Made by a program: the position numbers and the translations under genes. From Oscillospiraceae bacterium (GTDB taxonomy: Bacteria; Bacillota; Clostridia; Oscillospirales; Ruminococcaceae), in the NCBI GenBank assembly GCA_019423755.1, contig JAHZAU010000009.1, positions 1 to 64,000 of the forward strand: DNA of 64,000 bases. The letters run 5' to 3'. Below are positions 35,803 through 45,376 of this stretch, piece by piece. Within the stretch, counting starts at the first letter, position 1. Every line of letters begins with the position of its first letter. The notes beneath the pieces are model-generated. The model had not been told where the DNA came from. It ran no database searches and was given only the letters and a program-made list of their open reading frames with translations.

Positions 35803-36402
35803 ATGAGCAACGACAAGAAGCAGCCGCAGCCGAAACCCCGGCGCAGCCCGGAGGATTTCGACCATAAGCTCACCTTCTCCCTGAGCCAGGAGGATTACCT
35901 GGAGTACAGCCGCAGCCAGTCCGCTCCCATGTGGAAAAAGACCCGCAAAAAGACCCTCATCTATCTCGGCGTCTTTGTGGTGCTGGGCATCGCCGCCCTG
36001 GTGCGCGCCCAGTACACCCAGGACCCCCTTTGGAAGGACATTTACAGCGTGGGCGGCGTGCTGCTCATCGTTTATCAGCTGTTCAACGTCTTTTATAACT
36101 TCTGGATCTTCCCCAAAGCCATGGAGCGCTCGGTGCTCAAGGAGCTGAAAAAGGACCCCCGCACCCTGCAGGAAGTCACCCTTTGCTTTGACGAGGAGAA
36201 GATCGTCTCCTTCTGCCAGGGGGCGCACCAGTCCTCCTTCTTCTATGAGGACATCCTCTACCGCAAGGAGACCCCCCGGGTGCAGATCCTGGAGATGCGA
36301 AATGGAAAATGCCTGGTGCTCCCCAAAACCGTGCTGGAGCAGGCCGACGAGACCATCCGCCAGAAGGTGGAGAGCATCCGTCTGGTAAAGATGGGTATCT
36401 AA
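35803..36402 (+). CDS. YcxB-like membrane protein (first of a pair)
   Basis: A 199-residue protein with a basic N-terminus, two membrane helices (about residues 48-66 and 80-100) and a C-terminal YcxB-like domain with the pattern CFDEEKIVSF...FFYEDILYRKET...LVLPK. It lies 30 bases after gyrB, and with the next gene of similar architecture it is inserted between gyrB and gyrA. Function unknown. The spacing suggests it is transcribed with the gyrase genes. Confidence 0.7.
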   Translation: MSNDKKQPQPKPRRSPEDFDHKLTFSLSQEDYLEYSRSQSAPMWKKTRKKTLIYLGVFVVLGIAALVRAQYTQDPLWKDIYSVGGVLLIVYQLFNVFYNFWIFPKAMERSVLKELKKDPRTLQEVTLCFDEEKIVSFCQGAHQSSFFYEDILYRKETPRVQILEMRNGKCLVLPKTVLEQADETIRQKVESIRLVKMGI

Positions 36403-36417
36403 CAGGAGGAAAAAACC

Positions 36418-37107
36418 ATGATCGACGAGAAAACCACCCAGCAGCCGGCAGAAGCCGGTTTGGAAAACCAGGACCCTTCCCCCAGCCCTGCCCCGGAAAC
36501 CGTCTCTCAGGAGCCGCTGGAGGCAGCAGAGCCGGAAAATCCGGCCGAAGAAGCTGATGAGCAGGAGGATTGGGAGGATATGCCCTCCGGCGTACCGGAG
36601 GAGATGGACCTTGCTTTCCACGTCAGCTATGACGACGTGTTCCCGGTGCTCAACCTAACCGACAAATACGACGGCACCCAGAAAAAGCAGAAGACCCGCG
36701 TGGGCATGCTGCTGCTCATCATGGTGCTGGAGGTCATCTCCTTCTTCCAGACCAGAAACGGCTTTATCCTGGTGCTGGCGCTGATCTTCGGAGCCATGGC
36801 GGTCTACCTGCAGCGGCGGGGCTTCGGCGTCAACCACCGCATCGCCAAAGCCTTCGAGGCCGAGGAACAGCAGACCTTCAAGGTCAACTACGAGGCCGCC
36901 TGGATCAACGGTACCTACACCCGCTTCGGCGAGATGACCGTCTACGAGGTGGACGGCGCCCTTTCGGTGATTTATGACGAGAACCGCACCTTCGTCATCC
37001 CCCAGCGCCTGCTGTCGGAGGAAGAATGGGTCCAGCTGACCCGCAAGCTCAAGGGCCTGCTGGGCGACCGGTATTTCGACAAGACCCAGGAGTCTCTCAA
37101 AAAGTAA
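36418..37107 (+). CDS. YcxB-like membrane protein (second of a pair)
   Basis: A 229-residue protein. The first 75 residues are an acidic, Glu/Pro-rich and probably disordered segment. Two helices follow (about residues 102-120 and 122-138), then a domain similar to the YcxB-like C-terminal fold (VIYDENRTFVIPQRLLSEEE). The overall shape resembles the previous gene, from which it is separated by 15 bases; they may be diverged duplicates. AGGAGG precedes the ATG. No function known. Confidence 0.65.
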   Translation: MIDEKTTQQPAEAGLENQDPSPSPAPETVSQEPLEAAEPENPAEEADEQEDWEDMPSGVPEEMDLAFHVSYDDVFPVLNLTDKYDGTQKKQKTRVGMLLLIMVLEVISFFQTRNGFILVLALIFGAMAVYLQRRGFGVNHRIAKAFEAEEQQTFKVNYEAAWINGTYTRFGEMTVYEVDGALSVIYDENRTFVIPQRLLSEEEWVQLTRKLKGLLGDRYFDKTQESLKK

Positions 37108-37160
37108 CCTTCCCTTTGACCATACATGCCTGATTTCATAGAAAAGTAGGGTGAGAATTG

Positions 37161-39641
<2,481 letters not shown>

Positions 39642-39742
39642 TCCCCCAAGACCCTTTTGGTTTGCAGGAGAGGGCGAAGCATGCCCGGCCCCGCCCCGGA
39701 ATAGGATAGTGGGGCCAAAATAACAGAAAGAAGGCTTTATCT

Positions 39743-40237
39743 ATGAAAGTAGCGATCCTCGTTTACAGCAAGACCGGCATCACCCAGGAGACCGGCGAGC
39801 TCATCGGTAAGGGCGTAGCCTCGGTAGAAGGCTGCGAATACCGGGTCATGTCCATCGAAGACCTGGATAAGGATTACGTAAACGCCGCCGACGCGGTGGT
39901 GTTCGGTACCCCCACCTACTACGCCAATATGGCCTGGCAGATGAAAAAATGGATCGACGAGGGCTGCAGCGGCCTGAACCTGGCCGGTAAGCTGGGCGCG
40001 GTGTTCGCCACCGCCAACGTCATCGGCGGCGGCTCCGAGACCGCCCTGCTTACCCTCATCAACCACATCCTGGTCAAGGGGATGGTGGTGTACTCCGGCG
40101 GCTGCGCCTGCGGCAAGCCCTACACCCACATCGGCCTGACCCGGGTCAACGAGGTGCCTCTGGAGCAGCAGCAGGAGAAGATCACCCTCTTCGGCCAGCG
40201 CATCGCCCAGAAAGCCAAGGAACTGTTTGTAAAATAG
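39743..40237 (+). CDS. Flavodoxin family / WrbA-like FMN protein
   Basis: A 164-residue flavodoxin-fold protein. The FMN phosphate loop is YSKTGITQETGELI (about 8-21), followed by the aromatic FMN contact GTPTYYANMAWQMKKW and ATANVIGGGSETALLTLI. It belongs with WrbA/NADPH:quinone reductase-type flavodoxins, probably reducing quinones or serving as an electron carrier; the specific partner is unknown. GAAAGAAGG lies before the ATG. It stands alone between gyrA and the convergent antiporter, with a strong terminator after it. Confidence 0.85.
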   Translation: MKVAILVYSKTGITQETGELIGKGVASVEGCEYRVMSIEDLDKDYVNAADAVVFGTPTYYANMAWQMKKWIDEGCSGLNLAGKLGAVFATANVIGGGSETALLTLINHILVKGMVVYSGGCACGKPYTHIGLTRVNEVPLEQQQEKITLFGQRIAQKAKELFVK

Positions 40238-40248
40238 CCCAAAATCCG

Positions 40249-40289
40249 AAAAAACGCCCCCGCTTCCAATTTGGAAGCGGGGGCGTTTT
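40249..40289. terminator. Bidirectional terminator, flavodoxin / antiporter
   Basis: Perfect arms of about 19 bases (40251-40269 and 40270-40287, GC-rich with AAAA/TTTT ends) between convergent genes. Confidence 0.92.
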
Positions 40290-40299
40290 GGTTTTGGTG

Positions 40300-41496
40300 T
40301 TATTCTTGGGTTTCGCTAGTGGAGGGCTGCAGCAGCCTCTGGTAGCAGGAATCGATAGCAAAGGCCCCCAGCGGCGCTGTGACCAGGATGGCCAGCACCG
40401 CCACCGTCAGGGTCAGCTGCCCGCAGGCAAGGCCCATAGCCAGCGGCAGACCGCCGATGGCCGCCTGTACGGTGGCCTTAGGGGTGTAGGCGATCATGCA
40501 GAACAGCCGCTCCTTTTTGGAGAGGGCGGTGCCGGTCATGCAGAAGGCAACGCCCAGCATCCGCACCACCAAAGCGCCGGCCAGCACCAACAGCGCTGCC
40601 GCACCGGCCTTCCACACATAGGCAAGGTCCACCGTCGCGCCTACCAGTACGAAAAGCAGCACCTCCGCGGCCTCCCACAGCTTGTTGTACTTTTGGGAGA
40701 GCCGTGCCGAAAGCACCGGGTAACGCTGGTTAATGGTCAGGCCCAGCGCCATAATAGCAAGCAGGCCGGAAAGGGGCAGAATGCCCTCCAGCTGATCCTC
40801 CAGCTCCAGCAGCAGGAAGGAGATGCTCAGGATGATAAGGATCTTGGCCGAATCCCGGATGTGTACCCGCTGGAAAAACCACACCAGACCCAAGCCCACA
40901 GCGCAGCCGGCCACCACGCCGGTGAGGATAGAAACCGGCACCGAAAGCAGGCTCCAGGCGGAGAAGCTGCCCCCCAGAGCCAGGGAGGTGAAGGCGGTAA
41001 ACAGCACGATGACGAACACGTCGTCCACCGAAGCTCCCGCCAGGATCATCTGGGGGATGCAGTGGTTTTGGCCGTAGCCCTCCTCCATGAGGCGCAGCAT
41101 CCGCGGTACGATGACCGCCGGGGACACCGCCGCGATGACCGAACCGATGATGGCGGCTTCCAGATAGCTGACCCCCAGCAGCGGCGGAGCCAGCAGCACC
41201 GTCCCGGCGATCTCAAAGCAGGCCGGCACGAAGCACAGCAGCACCGCCGGGCGTCCGGCCCGCTTCAGGTCGCCCAAATCCAGCGAAAGCCCGGCCCGGG
41301 TGAGGATGATCACCAGCGCCAGCTGCCGCAGGTCGGCGGAGATGGAAAGCAGCGAGCCGTCCAGCAGGTCCAGGGCGTAAGGCCCCAGCAGCATTCCGGT
41401 GAAGATCATCCCCACCAGCGCCGGCAGCCGCAGCCGCCCGCTCAGCCACCCCAGCCCCATTCCCACCAGGAAAATCAGAGCAAGACTTGTTAACAT
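40300..41496 (-). CDS. Monovalent cation/proton antiporter
   Basis: A 398-residue polytopic protein with about 12 membrane helices. It starts MLTSLALIFLVGMGLGWLSG and has the hallmark LRLPALVGMIFTGMLLGP segment of CPA-type antiporters; AGASVDDVFVIVLFTA provides the conserved membrane Asp pair of the transport core. It exchanges Na+ or K+ for protons; the exact ion is not predictable. AAAGGAGG precedes the ATG. Upstream is a 130-base leader with a hairpin cluster ending in a terminator directly before the ribosome site, suggesting riboswitch control. Confidence 0.85.
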   Translation of the reverse strand: MLTSLALIFLVGMGLGWLSGRLRLPALVGMIFTGMLLGPYALDLLDGSLLSISADLRQLALVIILTRAGLSLDLGDLKRAGRPAVLLCFVPACFEIAGTVLLAPPLLGVSYLEAAIIGSVIAAVSPAVIVPRMLRLMEEGYGQNHCIPQMILAGASVDDVFVIVLFTAFTSLALGGSFSAWSLLSVPVSILTGVVAGCAVGLGLVWFFQRVHIRDSAKILIILSISFLLLELEDQLEGILPLSGLLAIMALGLTINQRYPVLSARLSQKYNKLWEAAEVLLFVLVGATVDLAYVWKAGAAALLVLAGALVVRMLGVAFCMTGTALSKKERLFCMIAYTPKATVQAAIGGLPLAMGLACGQLTLTVAVLAILVTAPLGAFAIDSCYQRLLQPSTSETQE

Positions 41497-41521
41497 AAAA
41501 ATCCTCCTTTAAACGCAGAAA

Positions 41522-41611
41522 AAGCCGATGCCTCCTGCGCCCAATTTGTCGCAGAAGTCATCAGCTTTCATCGTCAAAGCGGTTTTGGCGCAAGCGCCAA
41601 GGGAGAACTTC
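41522..41611 (-). promoter_or_regulatory. Riboswitch-like leader of the antiporter gene
   Basis: On the minus strand, P1 GAAGT/ACTTC (41611-41607 with 41558-41554) encloses two hairpins, a perfect TTGGCGC/GCGCCAA (41600-41585) and GCTTT/AAAGC (41580-41564), making a three-way junction. AAGCTGATG (41567-41559) can instead pair with CATCGGCTT (41530-41522) to form a terminator followed by T residues. The two folds exclude each other. I cannot assign it to a known class. Confidence 0.55.
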
Positions 41612-41626
41612 ATTCCCACAGCCCGT

Positions 41627-41656
41627 ATTATACGACGAAGCGGGAGAAAAAGTCAA
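41627..41656 (-). promoter_or_regulatory. Promoter of the antiporter gene
   Basis: On the minus strand TTGACT (41656-41651) and TATAAT (41632-41627) are 18 bases apart. Transcription would start just before the structured leader. Confidence 0.8.
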
Positions 41657-41665
41657 GGGCAGGGG

Positions 41666-41908
41666 CTATTTCTTTGCCGCAGAGGCCCCCTGCTCCTCCG
41701 GCGGCGGGTCCTCGGTAAAGCGGAACAGGTCGTTGGGGGTGCAGTCCAGCAGGGCGCACAGCGCCTCGATGTTGTCGTAGCGGATGGAGCGGGTCTCGTT
41801 GTTGATCATCCGGGTGAAGTTTTGGTAGCTCATCCCCAGCTGCTTGTACAGCCAGTAGCGGGTGCGGCCCCGTTCTTCCAGCAGGCGAAGGGCGTCCAGT
41901 TGTACCAT
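41666..41908 (-). CDS. Small XRE-family transcriptional regulator
   Basis: An 80-residue protein that is almost entirely one helix-turn-helix domain of the Cro/C1 type, with the DNA-reading helix in GMSYQNFTRMINNETRSI. There is no ligand-binding domain; the tail is Pro/Glu/Ala-rich. Upstream lie two 15-base near-identical direct repeats (41953-41967 and 41982-41996) that may be its operator. It is divergent from nothing and lies upstream of the antiporter on the same strand, but a promoter lies between them. Confidence 0.85.
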   Translation of the reverse strand: MVQLDALRLLEERGRTRYWLYKQLGMSYQNFTRMINNETRSIRYDNIEALCALLDCTPNDLFRFTEDPPPEEQGASAAKK

Positions 41909-41952
41909 ATTACCATCAAACCTTTCCTGGCCGTCGTGGACAGGCCTTTTCC

Positions 41953-41996
41953 TATATCTTATTTCATCAGATATCTTTACATATAGATTATTTCAT
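41953..41996. repeat. Direct repeat in the promoter region of the XRE gene
   Basis: Two 15-base copies, TATATCTTATTTCAT (41953) and TATAGATTATTTCAT (41982), agree at 13 positions and are spaced 29 bases apart, close to three helical turns. They are in AT-rich DNA within 45-90 bases of the gene start, a likely operator. Confidence 0.55.
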
Positions 41997-42142
41997 TATC
42001 TAATGCTAATATACCTGATGTTTACATGAGATATCGCCCGCGGCCTGCCATGCCGCAAAGGCTGTTCATCCATGCCGGAGCCCGGCTGCCGCGGGCTTTG
42101 GCCACCGCTTTCCGTTGCGGCATGGCAGACGGCAGGACAAAC

Positions 42143-42180
42143 AAAAAGCCCTTCCCCCATTTTGGAGGAAGGGCTTTTTT
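42143..42180 (-). terminator. Terminator of the SDR gene
   Basis: Stem AAAAAGCCCTTCC / GGAAGGGCTTTTTT; about 47 bases after the SDR stop on the minus strand. Confidence 0.88.
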
Positions 42181-42226
42181 GTGTAAGGAGATGTCCTTTC
42201 TTGGGGAAAAGGACCGGAGAAATCGC

Positions 42227-43027
42227 TTAACCGCGGGACGCCATATCCTGATACATGGCGTACATGGGGGTCGGCAGGCCGAAGCCGCCGGCCACCGGCA
42301 GGGTCTCGCCGGTGATGTAGGAGGACTTGTCGCTGGCCAGGAAGAGCACCGCCTCTGCCAGGTCGTCGGGGTAACCGGGACGGTTGAGGGGGACGTTCTT
42401 CAGGAACATCTTGAGGAATTCCTCGGACATGTTGTTCATAGCCGCGTCGGTAGCGGTGAAGCCCGGCAGCACGGCGTTGCAGCGGACGCCCTGGCGGGCA
42501 TACTGGACGGCGATGTCCTTGGTCAGGAAGTTGATGGCCGCCTTGGAAACGCCGTAACCGGTGCGGGACAGGTCGGGATACAGGCCGCCCACCGAGCCGA
42601 TGTTGATGATGGAGCCGCCGCCGTTTTTGATCATAGTCGGGATAGCGCGCTGGGCGGGGACGTAGACGCTGCGCAGGTTGGTTTCCACAATGTGCAGGAA
42701 GTCCTCGGCCTTGGTGTTGACCACGTCGAAGTCGGCCTTGACGTCGGTGGAGCCGAAGTTGTTAACCAGGATATCCAAGCGGCCTTCCTTGGCCACGGTT
42801 TCGTCGATCATCGAGGCGAAGGTCTCGTTTTTGGAGGCGTCGAAGTACACCACGTCGGCTTTGCCGCCAGCGGCGACGATCTCATCGGCTACCTTGCGGC
42901 CGGCTTCCAGATTGCGGACAGCGAGATATACTTTGGCGCCGTTTTCTGCCAGCTTTTTGGCGCAGGCAAGGCCGATGCCGCGGGTGGAGGAGGTAACGAG
43001 AGCAACTTTATTTTCCAGCAGGGTCAT
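42227..43027 (-). CDS. SDR oxidoreductase, probable bile acid 7alpha-hydroxysteroid dehydrogenase
   Basis: A 266-residue short-chain dehydrogenase. The cofactor motif is TSSTRGIG (12-19); T15, R16 and R38 suit NADP(H). The catalytic tetrad N117-S145-Y158-K162 is complete (YGVSK). From recalled family sequences, the whole chain, including VTSSTRGIG, DILVNNFG, RCNAVLPG and a C-terminus GGFGLPTPMY, resembles clostridial 7alpha-HSDH enzymes, which oxidise the 7-hydroxyl of cholate or chenodeoxycholate. The specificity is inference, since many SDRs of other substrates are similar. The ATG at 43027 has GGAAAGGAAG upstream; a longer frame begins in the AT-rich promoter. It is monocistronic. Confidence 0.8.
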   Translation of the reverse strand: MTLLENKVALVTSSTRGIGLACAKKLAENGAKVYLAVRNLEAGRKVADEIVAAGGKADVVYFDASKNETFASMIDETVAKEGRLDILVNNFGSTDVKADFDVVNTKAEDFLHIVETNLRSVYVPAQRAIPTMIKNGGGSIINIGSVGGLYPDLSRTGYGVSKAAINFLTKDIAVQYARQGVRCNAVLPGFTATDAAMNNMSEEFLKMFLKNVPLNRPGYPDDLAEAVLFLASDKSSYITGETLPVAGGFGLPTPMYAMYQDMASRG

Positions 43028-43060
43028 AAGAGAAGACTTCCTTTCCATTTTCAAAATAAT

Positions 43061-43089
43061 AGCATATTTTGTGTCTAAATTATGTACAA
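43061..43089 (-). promoter_or_regulatory. Probable promoter of the SDR gene
   Basis: On the minus strand TTGTAC (43089-43084) and TATGCT (43066-43061) are 17 bases apart. The surrounding DNA (43050-43140) is much more AT-rich than the genes and contains several other possible -10 elements. Confidence 0.45.
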
Positions 43090-43293
43090 ACCACAATTTC
43101 TTGTATACTTATATGATACACCCATTTTGTATAAAAGCAATAGGCGGGGAAAAAATTCACGATTTAGACAGAAGATACCGCACTTTTTATCCGATATCCC
43201 CGGCCCATTGTCCCTGCGAGAGAGGGACGGGGGCTGCCGCTTTTATTCTGGGCGACAATCCCCCCGGTCATACCGTACACCCACCGTCCGGGG

Positions 43294-43309
43294 CGTTTCA
43301 TGTGAAACA
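43294..43309. promoter_or_regulatory. Degenerate parS-like site
   Basis: CGTTTCATGTGAAACA agrees with the parS consensus at 14 of 16 positions. It lies in the gap (43028-43403) between the SDR and the zinc-ribbon membrane protein gene, about 15 kb right of oriC. Apart from this, a promoter and a terminator, I see nothing else in that gap. Confidence 0.55.
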
Positions 43310-43340
43310 TCCCTTTTTCGACTGGTTTTTGCCCGAAACG

Positions 43341-43390
43341 AAAAAAGCCCGCGCCGTCTCTCCCCTTTTTGCGGGGAAAAACAGCGCGGA
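43341..43390 (-). terminator. Terminator of the MATE-hydrolase-acetyltransferase operon
   Basis: On the minus strand a GC-rich stem with arms around GCGCGG/CCGCGC and GGGG/CCCC ends in GGGCTTTTTT, shortly after the zinc-ribbon protein stop. Confidence 0.7.
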
Positions 43391-43403
43391 CGACATGGTT
43401 TTG

Positions 43404-44081
43404 TTACAGATGGAGCCGCTTTTTTAACTCGGAGCGGGTGGTGCGCTCGGCAAACAGCGCCACCCCCGAAAGGGCCACGATGCCGCAGGCCGCGCAGATC
43501 ACCGAAGGCCACAGCACCTTCGCCCAGCCCAACAGCAAAAACACCGGCGGCAGCAGGCAGAACCCGGCGCTGACCACAAAGTAGATGATGTGGTCCGGCA
43601 GCTTGCGGCGGGAAAGCACCGCCAACACAAAGGTGCAGCCCATGCCGGTGAGGAACAGAAACGGCACGGCATAGTCCATAGACCAGCCCCGCCAGCCGGT
43701 AAGGGCATCAAAGGCCACCAGCACTACGCCCCAGGTCACCAGCTGGTAAAGGATGCGCTTGGTGAGGCTGGAACGCTTGCGCACCGCCACCGCCAAGGTC
43801 AGCCACATGGCGCCTACCCCGGCCAGCACGAACAGCGACCAGAACCCTTCGGTAAAGACCAGCAGGTTGAGCACCCCGGCCACCACCGCCACCAGGATGG
43901 AGGCGAAGATCAGCAGCCGGAACAGCAGGCTGTGCTGGCGGTAGAGGGTGGGGATATGGGGGAAGATCTCGCCGTCATAGGCGGTATCGCTGCCGCCGGG
44001 AGCCAGCGCCCCCTGGCACAGCGGACAATGGGACCGGCTGGACGGCACCGATACCCGGCAGCTGGGACAGTATTTCATCAA
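43404..44081 (-). CDS. DUF6320 protein: zinc ribbon plus multipass membrane protein
   Basis: A 225-residue protein. It begins with a zinc ribbon (C5, C8, C19, C22 in CPSC and CPLC), continues with about six hydrophobic helices and ends in a basic tail. This matches DUF6320 of Clostridia, which I associate with neighbouring alcohol-acetyltransferase-like and alpha/beta hydrolase genes. It follows the acetyltransferase by 14 bases. Function unknown; it might anchor or regulate the enzymes at the membrane. Confidence 0.75.
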   Translation of the reverse strand: MMKYCPSCRVSVPSSRSHCPLCQGALAPGGSDTAYDGEIFPHIPTLYRQHSLLFRLLIFASILVAVVAGVLNLLVFTEGFWSLFVLAGVGAMWLTLAVAVRKRSSLTKRILYQLVTWGVVLVAFDALTGWRGWSMDYAVPFLFLTGMGCTFVLAVLSRRKLPDHIIYFVVSAGFCLLPPVFLLLGWAKVLWPSVICAACGIVALSGVALFAERTTRSELKKRLHL

Positions 44082-44095
44082 AGGTCCCTCCTTGA

Positions 44096-45376
44096 CTAAT
44101 CGATCTCGTTGGACTGGATCTCCACCGGCAGCCCGGCGCCGGTGAGGATGCGGAAGAAGCGCATGGGTACGTTGGTGCTGCGGAAGGCAGAGGTAAAGCT
44201 TACCGTCAGCTCGCCGCCGTAGGAGCAGACGCAGACCGAAAGCTTCGGCGCGCTGACAAAGACGTCAAAGCGGCGGATGAAGGGGTCGGCTTCCGGCGGC
44301 ATCTGCACCCGCCCGATGTTGGAAAGGGAGGCGGTGATGGTGCCCTGGTCCTTCCAGTTGGCGATGCGCAGGATGCAGTCCTTGAGCACCAGCGGCACCG
44401 CCCGGGCAGCGAAGTTGTGCTCCGCCCGGGAAAGGGCGTTCATCCGGCGGCCCAGCCGCTGGGCGGTCAGCTCTTCTAAGAACACCTGCCGCACCTGGGG
44501 GATAATCTCTTCCAAAGTGAGCTGCTCCCGGCTCACCCGCACCGGCACCTGGATGGTCCCGAAGAAGTTGCGGGCGGTCTCGGAAGCAAAGTAGTTGCGC
44601 AGGTTTACCGGTACCGTCAAGGTCACCGGGCGTTTTTCCAGCGCCCGCACCGGCAGCTCCTGGGCCAGCGCCAGCACCAGCGCCGAGGCCAGCAGCACTG
44701 TCAGGGTGGCGTCGTTTTTCTTGGCCAGTTCCAGCGCCCCTTTTACCGGCAGGATGCCTTCGATGACCCGCAGCCGTCCTTCCGGCACGCGGGGGCCGCG
44801 CAGCTGGCAGGCCCGCACCTTTTTGGGGGAGGCGTCCTGGCTGGGGGCGCTGCCCTTGGGGTTATAGTACTTGAGGAAGCTGTCCTCGGCCTTCTGGGTG
44901 GTGGAAGCGTCGTAATGCAGGCTTAGCGGCTGCGGGAAGGACTCGGGGTGGCGCAGCTGCAGATACTCCGACACCAGCTGCCGCAGAAATTGCAGAGCGC
45001 CGGTGCCGTCGGTGAGGGCGTGGTACACCTCCAGGTTAATGCGGCAGTCCCAGTAGGTCACCTCAAAGAGCAGCGACCGGTGGTTGGGGTCGTAAAGAGG
45101 GCCGCAGGCAGGAGCGTTTTCCTCCTCCACCACCGCTTCCAGCTGACTTTCTTCCAGATAGTACCAGAACAGCCCGTGTTTGAGCACGCAGCGCCACAGC
45201 GGGAAGGAAGGCAGCGTCCGGTCCAGCGCCTGCTGCAGCAGGGTCCGGTCCACCGGCTCCCGCAGCTGACAAGCAAAGCGGAACACCTTGGTGTCCCGCT
45301 GGTTGCTGGTGGGGGGAAAGATCTTGGCAGCGTTGTCCAGCTTGTTCCAGTCGGCCGGAGCGTTAAAGCTGCTCAT
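44096..45376 (-). CDS. Alcohol acetyltransferase-like (condensation-fold) protein
   Basis: A 426-residue protein of the BAHD/WS-DGAT-like condensation superfamily. It has the active-site motif HALTDG (119-124, the HxxxDG box); the C-terminal half holds the PVNLRNYF and FGTIQV strands typical of the alcohol acetyltransferase domain. Such enzymes transfer an acyl group from CoA or a carrier protein to an alcohol or amine; the substrate is unknown. Its ATG at 45376 overlaps the upstream hydrolase by 14 bases, so it is probably coupled to it. The C-terminus is not truncated. Confidence 0.75.
   Translation of the reverse strand: MSSFNAPADWNKLDNAAKIFPPTSNQRDTKVFRFACQLREPVDRTLLQQALDRTLPSFPLWRCVLKHGLFWYYLEESQLEAVVEEENAPACGPLYDPNHRSLLFEVTYWDCRINLEVYHALTDGTGALQFLRQLVSEYLQLRHPESFPQPLSLHYDASTTQKAEDSFLKYYNPKGSAPSQDASPKKVRACQLRGPRVPEGRLRVIEGILPVKGALELAKKNDATLTVLLASALVLALAQELPVRALEKRPVTLTVPVNLRNYFASETARNFFGTIQVPVRVSREQLTLEEIIPQVRQVFLEELTAQRLGRRMNALSRAEHNFAARAVPLVLKDCILRIANWKDQGTITASLSNIGRVQMPPEADPFIRRFDVFVSAPKLSVCVCSYGGELTVSFTSAFRSTNVPMRFFRILTGAGLPVEIQSNEID

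Larger units (their letters stand above)
41909..42226. other. Gap between the XRE gene and the SDR
   Basis: A 318-base gap without a gene. It holds the direct repeats described separately, a 14-base perfect inverted repeat (42045-42058 with 42115-42128) around a 56-base loop that contains a further AGCCCG/CGGGCT stem, and the SDR terminator. Confidence 0.6.
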
